Source: JADCRZ01 sp031399065 (GTDB lineage Bacteria; Bacteroidota; Bacteroidia; Chitinophagales; Chitinophagaceae). From it: DNA of 64,000 bases. The stretch is from positions 1 to 64,000 of the forward strand of contig JANNOM010000077.1 of assembly GCA_031399065.1 (NCBI GenBank). The letters are read 5' to 3'. The position numbers and the translations under genes were made by a program. How positions within the stretch are numbered: position 1 is the stretch's first letter; each line of letters opens with the position of its first letter. Under the pieces are notes generated by a model. The model was not told the origin of the DNA, ran no database searches, and saw nothing but the letters and a program-made list of their open reading frames with translations. Below are positions 34,993 to 44,177 of the stretch, piece after piece.

Positions 34993-37137
34993 ATGATCTC
35001 TCAACCAATTAGTAAAACATTCGACATAGGCGATGGCCGTGAAATAACCATCGAAACCGGTAAACTAGCCCGGCAGGCCGATGGTGCAGTAACGGTGCGT
35101 TCCGGCAATTGCGTGATACTGGCCACCGTTGTAGCCAATAAAGAAGCCAAAGAAGGACAAAACTTTTTTCCTCTTATTGTTGATTACCAGGAAAAATTCG
35201 CTTCCGCAGGTCGTATCCCCGGATCTTTTTTCAAGCGGGAAGCACGCCTAAATGATTACGAGATACTTACTTCCCGACTGATAGACCGTGCCCTTCGCCC
35301 ATTATTTCCTGAAGATTATTTTTGTGATGTACAGGTGTTGGTAACGCTCATTTCCAGCGACGCAGAAATAATGCCCGATGCCATGGCCTGCCTGGCTGCT
35401 TCAGCCGCCCTTGCTGTATCCGACATACCCATCCAGGAAGTGATTTCCGAAGTACGGGTTGCCCGGATCGATGGAAAATTTAAAATCAACCCACTCCGCG
35501 GCGAAATTGCTAAGGCAGATATGGATTTTATAATAGCCGCCACCGCCAAAAATATCATGATGGTGGAGGGAGAAGCAAAAGAGTGTTCAGAAGAAGACCT
35601 TGTTAAAGTGATAGAACTCGGTCATGAAGCTATTAAAATACAGATTAAAGCACAGGAAGAACTCAGGGACCTGAAAGGAGTTATTACTAAAAGAGAATAT
35701 ACCAAACCTGCTCAGGACGTAGAGCTCCGCGCCAAAGTAAATGCTTTTGCCAGTACAAAAGTGTATGATATCGCCAAATCAGGCAGTTCCAAACACGATC
35801 GCAGCGATAATTTCAAAAAGGTTGAAGAAGAATTGCTTGAAAATCTGAAGGTTCAGTATAGTATTGCGGAAGGCGAGAGCCTGCCGGACCAAACAAAGAA
35901 ACTGGCCAAACATTACTATCACGACCTGCAATACCATGTAGTTCGTGATATGATATTAAACGACCGGATACGCCTGGATGGCCGGGGATTGGAAGATGTA
36001 CGCTCGCTGGCGATGGAAGTAGATGCACTGCCTTCTCCACATGGTGCCGCCTTATTTACGAGAGGGGAGACGCAATCTCTTACAACTGTCACCCTGGGAA
36101 CTCCGCTGGACTCCCTGCTGGTAGAAAGTGCGGCCGTTTCCGATTATTCTAAATTTCTTCTACACTATAATTTCCCTCCGTTTTCTACCGGTGAAGTAAA
36201 AATGATGCGTGGAGTGGGCCGTAGGGAAGTAGGTCATGGTAATCTAGCCATGCGTTCGCTTAAGCAAATGATGCCAGGTGGCGACTTTCCATACACGGTG
36301 CGGGTAGTGAGCGATATTCTCGAATCCAACGGGTCGTCTTCCATGGCCACCGTTTGCGCAGGCTCGCTTGCGTTGATGGATGCCGGCGTGGGTATCCCGA
36401 AGCACGTTTCGGGCGTTGCTATGGGACTTATTTCCAAAGAAGGTAAATTTGCCGTACTGACCGATATATTGGGAGATGAAGATCACCTGGGAGATATGGA
36501 TTTTAAAGTAACGGGTACCCGCGAAGGTATCTGTGGGGTGCAGATGGATATAAAAGTGGACGGACTCAGCATGGACGTAATGCGCAAAGCATTATCGCAG
36601 GCACGCAACGGACGGCTGCATATCCTGGACGCCATGTATGCCACGATTCCTGCGGCACGTGAAGACGTGAAGCCACATGCTCCGCGTATGGTGAAACTGT
36701 TTATCGACAAAGAATTCATCGGGGCGGTAATAGGACCAGGTGGCAAGGTAATACAGGAAATTCAGCGCGAAACAAGCACTACCATTAACTTGGAAGAAAA
36801 GAATGAAAGAGGCGAAATCAGTATTTTCAGTACCAATAAAGAAGGGGTGGAGAAAGCTGTATCCTGGATCAAGGGGATTGTTGCAGTACCACAGGTAGGC
36901 GATGTTTACGAAGCAAAGGTAAAATCGGTAATGCCGTATGGTGCGTTCGTTGAATTTCTGCCAGGCAAACAGGGCTTACTTCATATTTCAGAAGTAAGCT
37001 GGAAGAGACTGGAAACGCTGGAGGGTGTATTGAACGAAGGGGATTCGGTGAAAGTAAAACTTACCGGTACAGATCCAAAATCCGGCAAGTTCAAATTATC
37101 AAGAAAAATACTGCTTCCAAAGCCTGAAGTGCAATAA
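34993..37137 (+). CDS. pnp: Polyribonucleotide nucleotidyltransferase (PNPase)
   Basis: The 714-residue enzyme degrades RNA 3' to 5' by phosphorolysis. Two RNase PH-like domains are visible (RPLFPEDYFCDVQVLVTLIS in the first; RGETQSLTTVTLGTPLDSLL and GVGRREVGHGNLAMRSL in the second). A KH domain with GPGGKVIQEIQRET lies near residue 580, and a C-terminal S1 domain follows (GDVYEAKVKSVMPYGAFVEF). Length and order are standard. A strong terminator follows at 37168-37200. Confidence 0.97.
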   Translation: MISQPISKTFDIGDGREITIETGKLARQADGAVTVRSGNCVILATVVANKEAKEGQNFFPLIVDYQEKFASAGRIPGSFFKREARLNDYEILTSRLIDRALRPLFPEDYFCDVQVLVTLISSDAEIMPDAMACLAASAALAVSDIPIQEVISEVRVARIDGKFKINPLRGEIAKADMDFIIAATAKNIMMVEGEAKECSEEDLVKVIELGHEAIKIQIKAQEELRDLKGVITKREYTKPAQDVELRAKVNAFASTKVYDIAKSGSSKHDRSDNFKKVEEELLENLKVQYSIAEGESLPDQTKKLAKHYYHDLQYHVVRDMILNDRIRLDGRGLEDVRSLAMEVDALPSPHGAALFTRGETQSLTTVTLGTPLDSLLVESAAVSDYSKFLLHYNFPPFSTGEVKMMRGVGRREVGHGNLAMRSLKQMMPGGDFPYTVRVVSDILESNGSSSMATVCAGSLALMDAGVGIPKHVSGVAMGLISKEGKFAVLTDILGDEDHLGDMDFKVTGTREGICGVQMDIKVDGLSMDVMRKALSQARNGRLHILDAMYATIPAAREDVKPHAPRMVKLFIDKEFIGAVIGPGGKVIQEIQRETSTTINLEEKNERGEISIFSTNKEGVEKAVSWIKGIVAVPQVGDVYEAKVKSVMPYGAFVEFLPGKQGLLHISEVSWKRLETLEGVLNEGDSVKVKLTGTDPKSGKFKLSRKILLPKPEVQ

Positions 37138-37167
37138 TTGGCAGCTTTTATTTGAATAATATTTACC

Positions 37168-37200
37168 AAGACGCCGGGCCTAGCCTGGCGTCTTTATTTA
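37168..37200 (+). terminator. Intrinsic terminator of pnp
   Basis: AAGACGCC (37168-37175) pairs with GGCGTCTT (37187-37194), extended inward by three more pairs including one G-T, then T-rich sequence. Confidence 0.9.
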
Positions 37201-37226
37201 TTTCAATCATTCGTAAATAATATCCA

Positions 37227-38045
37227 TTGGCAATCAACGATCATTATATACAACTGGAAATAAAAACAGCTTCCCGGGAACAGCAAGACATACTGGTAGC
37301 CCGGCTTTCCGAAGTGGGATACCAGTTCGAGGAAGAACGAATGCTATTGAAAGCCTTTATTGCATCAGAAGCATTTGACCAGGCTGAACTCGATCTTATA
37401 AGCAGCAGTGAAAACATCATTTATTCCAAATCAACCATTACACAGCGGAATTGGAATGAAGAATGGGAAGCCGGCTTTCAGCCGGTCGAAATAGAACATT
37501 TCTGCAGAATCAGGGCTGCGTTCCATGACAGGGCAGAAGGCTTTGAATACGACCTGGTAATAACTCCCCGCATGAGTTTTGGAACAGGGCACCACGCCAC
37601 TACCTACATGATGGTAAAAGCTATGCAACAGGTGCAGATAAAAGCTAAAAACGTGTTTGATTTTGGAACAGGAACCGGTATTCTGGCCATCCTGTCGGTT
37701 AAAATGGGAGCTGGCAGTGTTGTTGCAATCGATAACGACGACTGGAGCATAGAAAATGCGGTAGTCAATTTTAAGGAAAATGGTGTCGAAAATATATTAC
37801 TGGAAAAGGCGGATACTATTAACCTCTACCATAAATTTGATGTGATACTGGCCAATATTAATAAGAATATCATTCTGAAAAATCTTCCGGGACTAAAACA
37901 ACATCTTGTACCGGGAGGCGTTGTTTTACTTAGCGGCCTTCTGGAAAATGACAAAGAAGCAGTTTTGAGGGTAGCTGAAGAAGAAGATTTGAGGCTTTTG
38001 TTTTTCCTGGAACGCGATAGCTGGATCTGCCTTTGTCTGCATTAG
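37227..38045 (+). CDS. prmA: Ribosomal protein L11 methyltransferase
   Basis: The 272-residue protein methylates ribosomal protein L11 using S-adenosylmethionine. The N-terminal substrate-recognition domain is followed by the methyltransferase domain with RMSFGTGHHATT, DFGTGTGILAIL and ILANINKNI. The start is TTG at 37227, the only sensible start before the conserved IQLEIKT segment. It follows the pnp terminator, so it probably has its own promoter. Confidence 0.93.
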   Translation: MAINDHYIQLEIKTASREQQDILVARLSEVGYQFEEERMLLKAFIASEAFDQAELDLISSSENIIYSKSTITQRNWNEEWEAGFQPVEIEHFCRIRAAFHDRAEGFEYDLVITPRMSFGTGHHATTYMMVKAMQQVQIKAKNVFDFGTGTGILAILSVKMGAGSVVAIDNDDWSIENAVVNFKENGVENILLEKADTINLYHKFDVILANINKNIILKNLPGLKQHLVPGGVVLLSGLLENDKEAVLRVAEEEDLRLLFFLERDSWICLCLH

Positions 38046-38093
38046 TATTCTATAGGTATTGAGTTCATACCAGGGTTTTTGGGGAGTTTTCCC

Positions 38094-38101
38094 TATTTTT
38101 G
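38094..38101 (+). promoter_or_regulatory. Putative -7 promoter element of plsY
   Basis: TATTTTTG matches TAnnTTTG, 25 bases before the plsY start codon. Confidence 0.5.
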
Positions 38102-38126
38102 TTGTGATTAAATCAATAATTTTTGG

Positions 38127-38783
38127 ATGAAAGAAGTTTTGCTCATTTTATTGGCTTATTTAATTGGTTCCGTCCCTACAGCTATCTGGATCAGCAGATG
38201 GTTTTTCGCAATCGACATACGTGATTATGGTAGTGGAAATTCCGGAGCAACAAACACATACCGTGTTCTGGGCTCCAAATGGGGAACCATAGTAATGATA
38301 TTCGATATGCTGAAAGGCGTTGCAGCTACCAGCCTTTATGTGTTGGTTCCCTACTATCTTACCAACGGAAGCGAATGGGATCGCACGAATTTTATGGTGG
38401 GGTTGGGATTGGCGTCCGTGTTGGGGCATATCTTTCCTATCTGGGCCGACTTTAGGGGAGGAAAGGGTGTTGCGACACTATTTGGAATGGTACTCGCCAT
38501 TCAGCCACTTGTTGCACTTTGCTGCGTTGGCGTATTTTTATTGGTATTGTATCTTACCCGCTTTGTTTCCTTAAGTTCAATTCTCGCCAGTATTGCCTTT
38601 GCCATCCTTATCTTATTTATATTCAACGAGAGAGAGCCTCTTTACCGTGCATTCGCAATCTCCGTTTCCCTATTGGTTATTTTAACCCACCAAAAAAATA
38701 TTACCAGGCTTCTTAAAGGGAATGAAAGCAAAGTGCCTATCTTAAAACACAGGGATAAAAGGAAATCAAAAAGAGAGCTTTAA
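38127..38783 (+). CDS. plsY: Glycerol-3-phosphate acyltransferase PlsY
   Basis: The 218-residue membrane protein uses acyl-phosphate, the product of PlsX, to acylate glycerol-3-phosphate. All three conserved motifs are seen: GSVPTAIWISRW near the N-terminus, then DYGSGNSGATNTYRVLG, and GHIFPIWADFRGGKGVAT. About five to seven membrane helices are expected. The C-terminal tail is basic. It is not linked to plsX, which is 32 kb away in this window. Confidence 0.96.
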   Translation: MKEVLLILLAYLIGSVPTAIWISRWFFAIDIRDYGSGNSGATNTYRVLGSKWGTIVMIFDMLKGVAATSLYVLVPYYLTNGSEWDRTNFMVGLGLASVLGHIFPIWADFRGGKGVATLFGMVLAIQPLVALCCVGVFLLVLYLTRFVSLSSILASIAFAILILFIFNEREPLYRAFAISVSLLVILTHQKNITRLLKGNESKVPILKHRDKRKSKREL

Positions 38784-38934
38784 TTAACCATTTTATCTAA
38801 AGTATACAACGGAACTTGGTTACTAAAGACTTCATCCTGGCTTTAACGGTACATTCCTATTCCATTTATTACTATTTGCAGTGATTACAGATTGGTATAA
38901 TCATTGATTTTATATGAGTACAAAAACAACATAA

Positions 38935-39735
38935 ATGAAAAGAATTCTGCTGCTATCTTTTATTGGTCTTTCCATTATTTCCTGCCAGCGAAATGCCATC
39001 ACAGGCAGAAACCAGTTAAAACTCTATTCAGACGCAGATATCCAGGCAATGGCACTTACAGAATATAAAACCTTTCTTACATCTAATAAGGTGCTGAATA
39101 CTACTAATGACGCAGCCATGGTGAAAAGGATTGGTCAGCGCATAACATCCGCCATAACCCAATATTATACAAAACAGGGTCAGGCCAGCGTATTGGATGG
39201 TTACCAGTGGGAGTACAATCTGGTTGATTCCAAAGACGTAAATGCATGGTGCATGCCAGGAGGAAAAATAGTGGTATATACGGGCTTGTTGCCTATTACA
39301 ATGAATGAATCCGCACTGGCGGTAGTAATGGGGCATGAAATAACGCATGCACTCGCACAACATGGCAACGAGCGTATGAGCCAGGGTATGATCCAGCAAC
39401 TCGGCGGAACGGCACTTTCCGTTGCCCTTGCAAATAAGCCAGCTCAAACACAGAGCTTATTTATGAACGCTTACGGAATCGGCAGCCAGGTAGGTTTTAG
39501 TCTTCCTTTTTCCAGGAACGATGAATATGAAGCTGATAAATTCGGACTACGTTTCGCCGCAATGGCTGGGTACGATCCGAGAGAAGCTATTCCTTTATGG
39601 CAGCGCATGGAGAAAGCCGGGTCGGGAAATAAGCCCCCGGAATTTTTAAGTACACACCCCGCGGAGGCCAATCGTATTACCAAATTAAAAGAGCAAATGC
39701 CGGAAGCGTTGAAATATTATAACGCGGCAAAGTAA
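38935..39735 (+). CDS. M48 family metallopeptidase lipoprotein
   Basis: The 266-residue protein has a lipoprotein signal (LSIISC, Cys17) and a zinc protease domain with GHEITHALAQHGNERM and the downstream EYEADKFGLRFAAMAGYDP, which supplies the third zinc ligand. This is the BepA/LoiP-like M48 layout. Such periplasmic proteases usually act in envelope quality control. It ends in a LKEQMPEALKYY tail. It stands alone between plsY and the DUF3052-like gene. Confidence 0.92.
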   Translation: MKRILLLSFIGLSIISCQRNAITGRNQLKLYSDADIQAMALTEYKTFLTSNKVLNTTNDAAMVKRIGQRITSAITQYYTKQGQASVLDGYQWEYNLVDSKDVNAWCMPGGKIVVYTGLLPITMNESALAVVMGHEITHALAQHGNERMSQGMIQQLGGTALSVALANKPAQTQSLFMNAYGIGSQVGFSLPFSRNDEYEADKFGLRFAAMAGYDPREAIPLWQRMEKAGSGNKPPEFLSTHPAEANRITKLKEQMPEALKYYNAAK

Positions 39736-39798
39736 GCGGGGTGGCGACCACCGGAGATGGGGGGTTACTTTATATCGGGGCTTTTGAACAATTTTTCG

Positions 39799-39806
39799 TA
39801 CTTTTG
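39799..39806 (+). promoter_or_regulatory. Putative -7 promoter element of the DUF3052-like gene
   Basis: TACTTTTG matches TAnnTTTG, 40 bases before the start codon at 39847. Confidence 0.55.
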
Positions 39807-39846
39807 CATACCGAAATAATTTCTTTCTACCTAAAATCATCATGGT

Positions 39847-40248
39847 ATGTTGCCAACTTTGTTTGAAAAGCTTCAATTAGAGGACGAGAAGAATTTACTG
39901 ATACAGGGACTGCCTTCCACTATCGAAAAACAATTCAGCAAGGTTTCATTTTCCAAAAATGTAACACCGCTGCTGAAGGCAAGAAGAATTGACTTTGCAC
40001 TCGTTTTTGCAGTAAATGAATGCCAGCTTAAAGGGATTCTCCGTGAAGTGATACCCGCACTGCACGAAGATGCTAAATTTTGGGTAGCTTATCCAAAATT
40101 AACATCGAAAATAGCCAGCGATCTTAATAGAGATACTTCCTGGAAGGAGATGAATCATTCAGGATATGAGCGGGATGAGCAGATTGTGCTGGACCATGTA
40201 TGGCATGCATTGAGATTTAAAAAGGTGGATATAGCGGTAGAAGTATAA
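39847..40248 (+). CDS. DUF3052-like conserved protein
   Basis: The 133-residue protein has an early segment FALVFAVNECQLKGILREVI and the stretch KFWVAYPKLTSKIASDLNRD, which fits the DUF3052 family. The ending LDHVWHALRFKKVD is also family-like. No function is established. It is soluble, with no signal or membrane segment. It faces icd tail to tail across the long inverted repeat at 40261-40309. Confidence 0.7.
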   Translation: MLPTLFEKLQLEDEKNLLIQGLPSTIEKQFSKVSFSKNVTPLLKARRIDFALVFAVNECQLKGILREVIPALHEDAKFWVAYPKLTSKIASDLNRDTSWKEMNHSGYERDEQIVLDHVWHALRFKKVDIAVEV

Positions 40249-40260
40249 CCACGGGAAATA

Positions 40261-40309
40261 GTTTAATGTAAGAAGGAGCTTTAATATAAAGCTCCTTCTT
40301 ACATTAAAC
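40261..40309. terminator. 49-bp perfect inverted repeat between convergent genes
   Basis: GTTTAATGTAAGAAGGAGCTTTA (23 bases, 40261-40283) is perfectly repeated in inverse at 40287-40309 around a 3-base loop. It lies between the DUF3052-like gene and icd and likely serves as a terminator or 3'-end stabiliser for both. The arms are unusually long and no T-tract follows on either strand. Confidence 0.75.
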
Positions 40310-40323
40310 CCTTACCGGAAATA

Positions 40324-41553
40324 TCAGCCAAGTTTCACTTTCAGGTTCTTATCTATTTCTTCCAGGAATTCCTCCGTGTAAAGATAATCGGTTCCATGCT
40401 GCACTTTGGGCTTGATGGTAATAGCCAGGTCTTTGGTCATCTTGCCACTTTCAACAGTTTCTATACACACTTCCTCCAGCGTATTCGCAAAATTTATAAG
40501 TTCCTGATTATTATCCAGTTTGCCGCGAAAAGCAAGGCCTCTTGTCCATGCAAAAATGGATGCGATAGGGTTTGTTGATGTGGGATTGCCTTTCTGATGC
40601 TCCCTGTAATGACGCGTTACGGTACCATGCGCCGCTTCTGATTCCATAGTGGCGCCATCTGGCGTAACCAAAACAGATGTCATTAAACCCAGGCTTCCGA
40701 AGCCCTGCGCCACCGTATCGCTTTGCACATCACCATCATAGTTCTTACATGCCCATACGAAGTTGCCGTTCCACTTCAGCGCACTGGCCACCATATCATC
40801 TATCAGCCGGTGCTCGTAGACAATGTTGGCATCTTTAAACTGCGACTTAAACTCTTGTTCGTATATCTCCTGAAAAATGTCTTTAAACCGGCCATCATAT
40901 TTTTTCAAAATGGTGTTTTTGGTAGAAAGGTATAAGGGCCATTTTTTACTGAGTGCCATGTTAAAACAACTTCTGGCAAAACCCATAATGCTTTCATCGG
41001 TATTGTACATAGACATGGCCACTCCATCTCCTTTAAAATTATAGACTTCAAACACCTGGGGCTGCCCGCCACCATCCGGTGTAAATATCATGGTTAGTTT
41101 ACCCTTGCCCTTTATAACCGTATCCGTAGCACGGTATTGATCACCAAAAGCATGGCGACCCACTATAATAGGCGCCGTCCAGTTGGTAACCAGCCGGGGA
41201 ACATTTTTCATCACGATCGGCTCACGGAATACCGTTCCATCCAGGATGTTACGAATGGTTCCGTTGGGGCTTTTCCACATCTGTTTAAGGTTAAATTCTT
41301 TCACCCTTTCTTCATCGGGAGTAATAGTCGCGCATTTGATACCTACACCAAATTCCTTAATGGCATGGGCAGCGTCGATGGTCACCTGGTCGCCGGTTTG
41401 GTCCCGGTATTCTATACCCAGATCATAATATTTAATATCCAGTTCCAGGTAAGGGAGAATCAGCTTATCTTTTATAAATTTCCAAATGATGCGGGTCATT
41501 TCATCCCCGTCGAGTTCTACTACCGGGTTTGTAACTTTGATTTTGTTTGCCAT
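40324..41553 (-). CDS. icd: NADP-dependent isocitrate dehydrogenase (eukaryotic-like type)
   Basis: The 409-residue enzyme oxidises isocitrate to 2-oxoglutarate in the TCA cycle. Conserved segments include VVELDGDEMTRIIWKFIKDK, KSPNGTIRNILDGTVFREPI, the GRHAFGDQYRATD motif, YDGDVQSDTVAQGFGSLGLM and ESEAAHGTVTRHYREHQKG. These mark the dimeric eukaryotic-like subfamily rather than the E. coli type. A well-spaced Bacteroidota promoter precedes it (41582-41613). Confidence 0.96.
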   Translation of the reverse strand: MANKIKVTNPVVELDGDEMTRIIWKFIKDKLILPYLELDIKYYDLGIEYRDQTGDQVTIDAAHAIKEFGVGIKCATITPDEERVKEFNLKQMWKSPNGTIRNILDGTVFREPIVMKNVPRLVTNWTAPIIVGRHAFGDQYRATDTVIKGKGKLTMIFTPDGGGQPQVFEVYNFKGDGVAMSMYNTDESIMGFARSCFNMALSKKWPLYLSTKNTILKKYDGRFKDIFQEIYEQEFKSQFKDANIVYEHRLIDDMVASALKWNGNFVWACKNYDGDVQSDTVAQGFGSLGLMTSVLVTPDGATMESEAAHGTVTRHYREHQKGNPTSTNPIASIFAWTRGLAFRGKLDNNQELINFANTLEEVCIETVESGKMTKDLAITIKPKVQHGTDYLYTEEFLEEIDKNLKVKLG

Positions 41554-41581
41554 GGTACATTTTTTTATCCTGAAAAGTGAG

Positions 41582-41613
41582 CAAACCTACGGCAAATGAG
41601 GCAATTAGGCAAA
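41582..41613 (-). promoter_or_regulatory. Bacteroidota-type promoter of icd
   Basis: On the minus strand a TTTG -33 box (41610-41613) is followed after 20 bases by TAGGTTTG (41582-41589), matching TAnnTTTG. The start codon is 28 bases downstream. This is the best complete promoter seen in the window. Confidence 0.75.
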
Positions 41614-41704
41614 AAAGAGCACGTACTCCATGATGGAAGACAAAGAAGGAGCCGTTAGCAGAATCCCTTCTTGTACAATGACTCATTTTACATTATATTG
41701 CAAT

Positions 41705-42274
41705 ATGCTCGAGTCCCTTTACCAATACCTTCATCAAAATGCTGGTCTTACCAAAGAGGAATTCAGGAAACTGGAACCCTACTTCGAAATCAGGCATTTC
41801 GGTAAAGGTGCTTACCTGGTTGATAAAGGAGAAATGGAAAATTTTGTTCATTTTATAGTGGAGGGACTGGTAAGAAAATTTTTTCGTCGTAAAACGGCGG
41901 AAGTCACTACCCAATTGGCAAGGGAAGCAGATATGGTCAGTTCTGCCGTCTCCTTTCTTACAGGCAAACCTTCTGAATATGTCGTAGAAGCACTGGAATC
42001 CACCACCACTATATCAATTACAAAAATCAATATGGAGAAAGTATATAAAATCGGGCCCAGGATGGACCGGTTAGGCAGGTTAGTAACTACCGATTGGCTT
42101 CTTCAGAAAGAAAAATGGGATATAGATTCGGTATTGCTTACACCAAAAGATCGTTTTATCGCATTTGTTCAAAACAACCCCGACCTGGTAAAACGGGTGC
42201 CGCAAAAATACCTGGCCTCTTACCTGAATATTACTCCTGAAACATTCAGCCGGTTTAAACGTTTTATCCCATAA
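41705..42274 (+). CDS. Crp/Fnr family transcriptional regulator
   Basis: The start at ATG 41705 (MLESLYQYLHQNAGLTKEEF) matches the family; an upstream ATG at 41630 would add 25 unrelated residues. The 189-residue product has a cyclic-nucleotide-binding-like barrel (FGKGAYLVDKGEMENFVHFI, then VEGLVRKFF) and a C-terminal helix-turn-helix (RVPQKYLASYLNITPETFSR). The canonical cAMP-pocket GE...RA residues are not evident, so the ligand is uncertain. It is divergent from icd and directly followed by a paralogue. Confidence 0.85.
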   Translation: MLESLYQYLHQNAGLTKEEFRKLEPYFEIRHFGKGAYLVDKGEMENFVHFIVEGLVRKFFRRKTAEVTTQLAREADMVSSAVSFLTGKPSEYVVEALESTTTISITKINMEKVYKIGPRMDRLGRLVTTDWLLQKEKWDIDSVLLTPKDRFIAFVQNNPDLVKRVPQKYLASYLNITPETFSRFKRFIP

Positions 42275-42303
42275 AACCGCCCGTTAAAAAAGCTATCAAA
42301 CAA

Positions 42304-42906
42304 TTGCCAAAGCAAAAAGATATTGCCAGTTATTATAAGAAGGTGCTAAATTATTTAAGTGGTTTCCTGGCATTTACCGAGGAGGAATTCAACGAGATCG
42401 CAAAGTATTGTGAAATCAGGCATTTTACCAAAAAGCAACGGGTACTTGACATTGGCGAAACCGAAAATTATTTCAACATTATCGTAAAGGGCGTTGCTCG
42501 AAAATTCGTTATCTCTGGCAGGAAAGAAGTGACGATGCAACTCGCCATAGAGGGTGAATTTATTTTATCGGAAATATCTTTTACAAAAAGAGAGCCCTCC
42601 CAGGTAATCATTGAAACGATCGAACCGAGCATTTTCATTTCTATCAAACATACCGACCTGGAACAACTTTACCTAAATATGCCCAAGGTAGAAAAGCTGG
42701 CCCGCCTGGTAGTTGTGGATATGTACGTAAAAAAAGATTCACAAGAATTCCTTAATCTCGAAAAAACGGTAAGGGAGCGTTTTCTCGAATACATCAGCGA
42801 TCATCCACATATATTGCTTAGGGTGCCTCAAAAATACATCGCTACTTTTCTGAATATAAAGCCCGAAACCTTCAGCCGGTTGAAACACTTGTTGAAGAAG
42901 AAGTGA
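42304..42906 (+). CDS. Crp/Fnr family transcriptional regulator (tandem paralogue)
   Basis: The 200-residue protein starts at TTG 42304; the next in-frame ATG lies deep inside the barrel. It shows FTKKQRVLDIGETENYFNII and VKGVARKFV in the barrel and RVPQKYIATFLNIKPETFSR in the helix-turn-helix, closely matching the preceding gene. The gap to that gene is 29 bases, so the two are probably cotranscribed and arose by duplication. The classical cAMP pocket is not evident here either. Confidence 0.85.
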   Translation: MPKQKDIASYYKKVLNYLSGFLAFTEEEFNEIAKYCEIRHFTKKQRVLDIGETENYFNIIVKGVARKFVISGRKEVTMQLAIEGEFILSEISFTKREPSQVIIETIEPSIFISIKHTDLEQLYLNMPKVEKLARLVVVDMYVKKDSQEFLNLEKTVRERFLEYISDHPHILLRVPQKYIATFLNIKPETFSRLKHLLKKK

Positions 42907-42914
42907 CTGGTTAT

Positions 42915-44087
42915 TTAATTTAATAACGGATTCATTTCTATTTCGCGGATATCCGAATCGCTGTAATCCCGGATCGTGTTATATAAAGTATCTCTTTCCA
43001 CCGGTTTACGTTTTACCTGTTTTATCAAAGTAACCAGTTCGGCAGTACTCATGACAGGTGTTTGTTCTTCCGAGCCAGCCATGGAATAGATCTTGGTGGA
43101 ATCGTCGATGGTTCCGTCGATATCATTCACCCCGAAAGAAAGGGTGAGTTGGGCACTCTGTCTTCCCAGCATCGGCCAATAGGCTTTCAAATGGGGGAAA
43201 TTATCCATATAAAGTCTTGCAACGGCATACATGCGAAGGTCTTCTACAATGGTGCTTTCATTTATGTTGCTCATGTCGTTTCCTTTATTGCGAAACTTAA
43301 GCGGTATAAACGTATTAAAGCCCCCTGTTCTGTCCTGCATACTCCGCAATCTTTCCATGTGATCCACCCGGTGATGATATTTTTCAATATGCCCGTACAG
43401 CATGGTGGCATTACTGTGCATACCCAGTTGGTGAGCTGCTTCATGAATGTGCAGCCAGCCCTCCGCATCCACTTTATCTTGACAAATAATTTCGCGTATT
43501 TCCGGCGCAAATATCTCCGCCCCTCCACCCGGTAGTGAATCCAGTCCCGCTTGCTGCAGCAGTTTCATACCCTGCTCCACCGTTACTTTAGCCTTGCGGA
43601 ACATATAATCAAGCTCTACGGGGGTAAACCCCTTAATGTGCAGGTGTGGCCTATGGGCTTTGATGGCACGAAGCAGATCCGCAAAAAAAGGCAATGTAAG
43701 TTTGGGGTGTACACCTCCCACTATATGTACTTCCGTAACCGGCTTGCCGTCATACTTTTTTACAATATCCAGCATCTGGTCGAGGGTTAGTTCCCAACCC
43801 TCTTCCTTATGAGCATATAAACGGGAATAAGAACAGAATTTACAGGCAAATACGCACACGTTGGTAGGCTCTATATGAAAATTGCGGTTAAAATAAGTGG
43901 TGTCCCCATGCAGACGCTCTCGTACATGATTAGCCAACGACCCAAGGTAAGAGAGACTTCCCCTTTCAAACAGTAGTATACCATCTTCCGGCGTTATCCG
44001 TTCTTTACCGGCTATTTTTTCTCCTATCCTGCGCAGATCTGCGTCGTTTTCGTTGCGGATCAAAATATCAATGGGAGTCGTATTCAT
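42915..44087 (-). CDS. mqnE: Aminofutalosine synthase MqnE (radical SAM)
   Basis: The 390-residue enzyme carries the radical SAM cluster motif CVFACKFC (Cys78, Cys82, Cys85) within EPTNVCVFACKFCSYSR. GGVHPKLTLPFFADLLRAIK and GFTPVEL follow, and then the GLDSLPGGGAEIF segment. These fit MqnE of the futalosine menaquinone pathway, which joins 3-[(1-carboxyvinyl)oxy]benzoate to SAM. MqnC, a related enzyme of the same pathway, is the main alternative. Menaquinone is the usual Bacteroidota quinone. A -7 element lies just upstream. Confidence 0.9.
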   Translation of the reverse strand: MNTTPIDILIRNENDADLRRIGEKIAGKERITPEDGILLFERGSLSYLGSLANHVRERLHGDTTYFNRNFHIEPTNVCVFACKFCSYSRLYAHKEEGWELTLDQMLDIVKKYDGKPVTEVHIVGGVHPKLTLPFFADLLRAIKAHRPHLHIKGFTPVELDYMFRKAKVTVEQGMKLLQQAGLDSLPGGGAEIFAPEIREIICQDKVDAEGWLHIHEAAHQLGMHSNATMLYGHIEKYHHRVDHMERLRSMQDRTGGFNTFIPLKFRNKGNDMSNINESTIVEDLRMYAVARLYMDNFPHLKAYWPMLGRQSAQLTLSFGVNDIDGTIDDSTKIYSMAGSEEQTPVMSTAELVTLIKQVKRKPVERDTLYNTIRDYSDSDIREIEMNPLLN

Positions 44088-44108
44088 GCTATGCTATTAT
44101 CGCAACAA

Positions 44109-44116
44109 CAAAGTTA
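44109..44116 (-). promoter_or_regulatory. Putative -7 promoter element of mqnE
   Basis: TAACTTTG on the minus strand matches TAnnTTTG, 21 bases before the mqnE start codon. Confidence 0.55.
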
Positions 44117-44177
44117 TTAAGATTAATGTTGTTTAAAAACTTAAAAATCACTTGCTTTGCTGTTTAAGCAGTCAAGT

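Noticed and set aside
40261..40309. Long inverted repeat as an insertion-sequence end or attachment site
   Set aside because: No transposase or integrase, no second copy and no target duplication were seen in the window.
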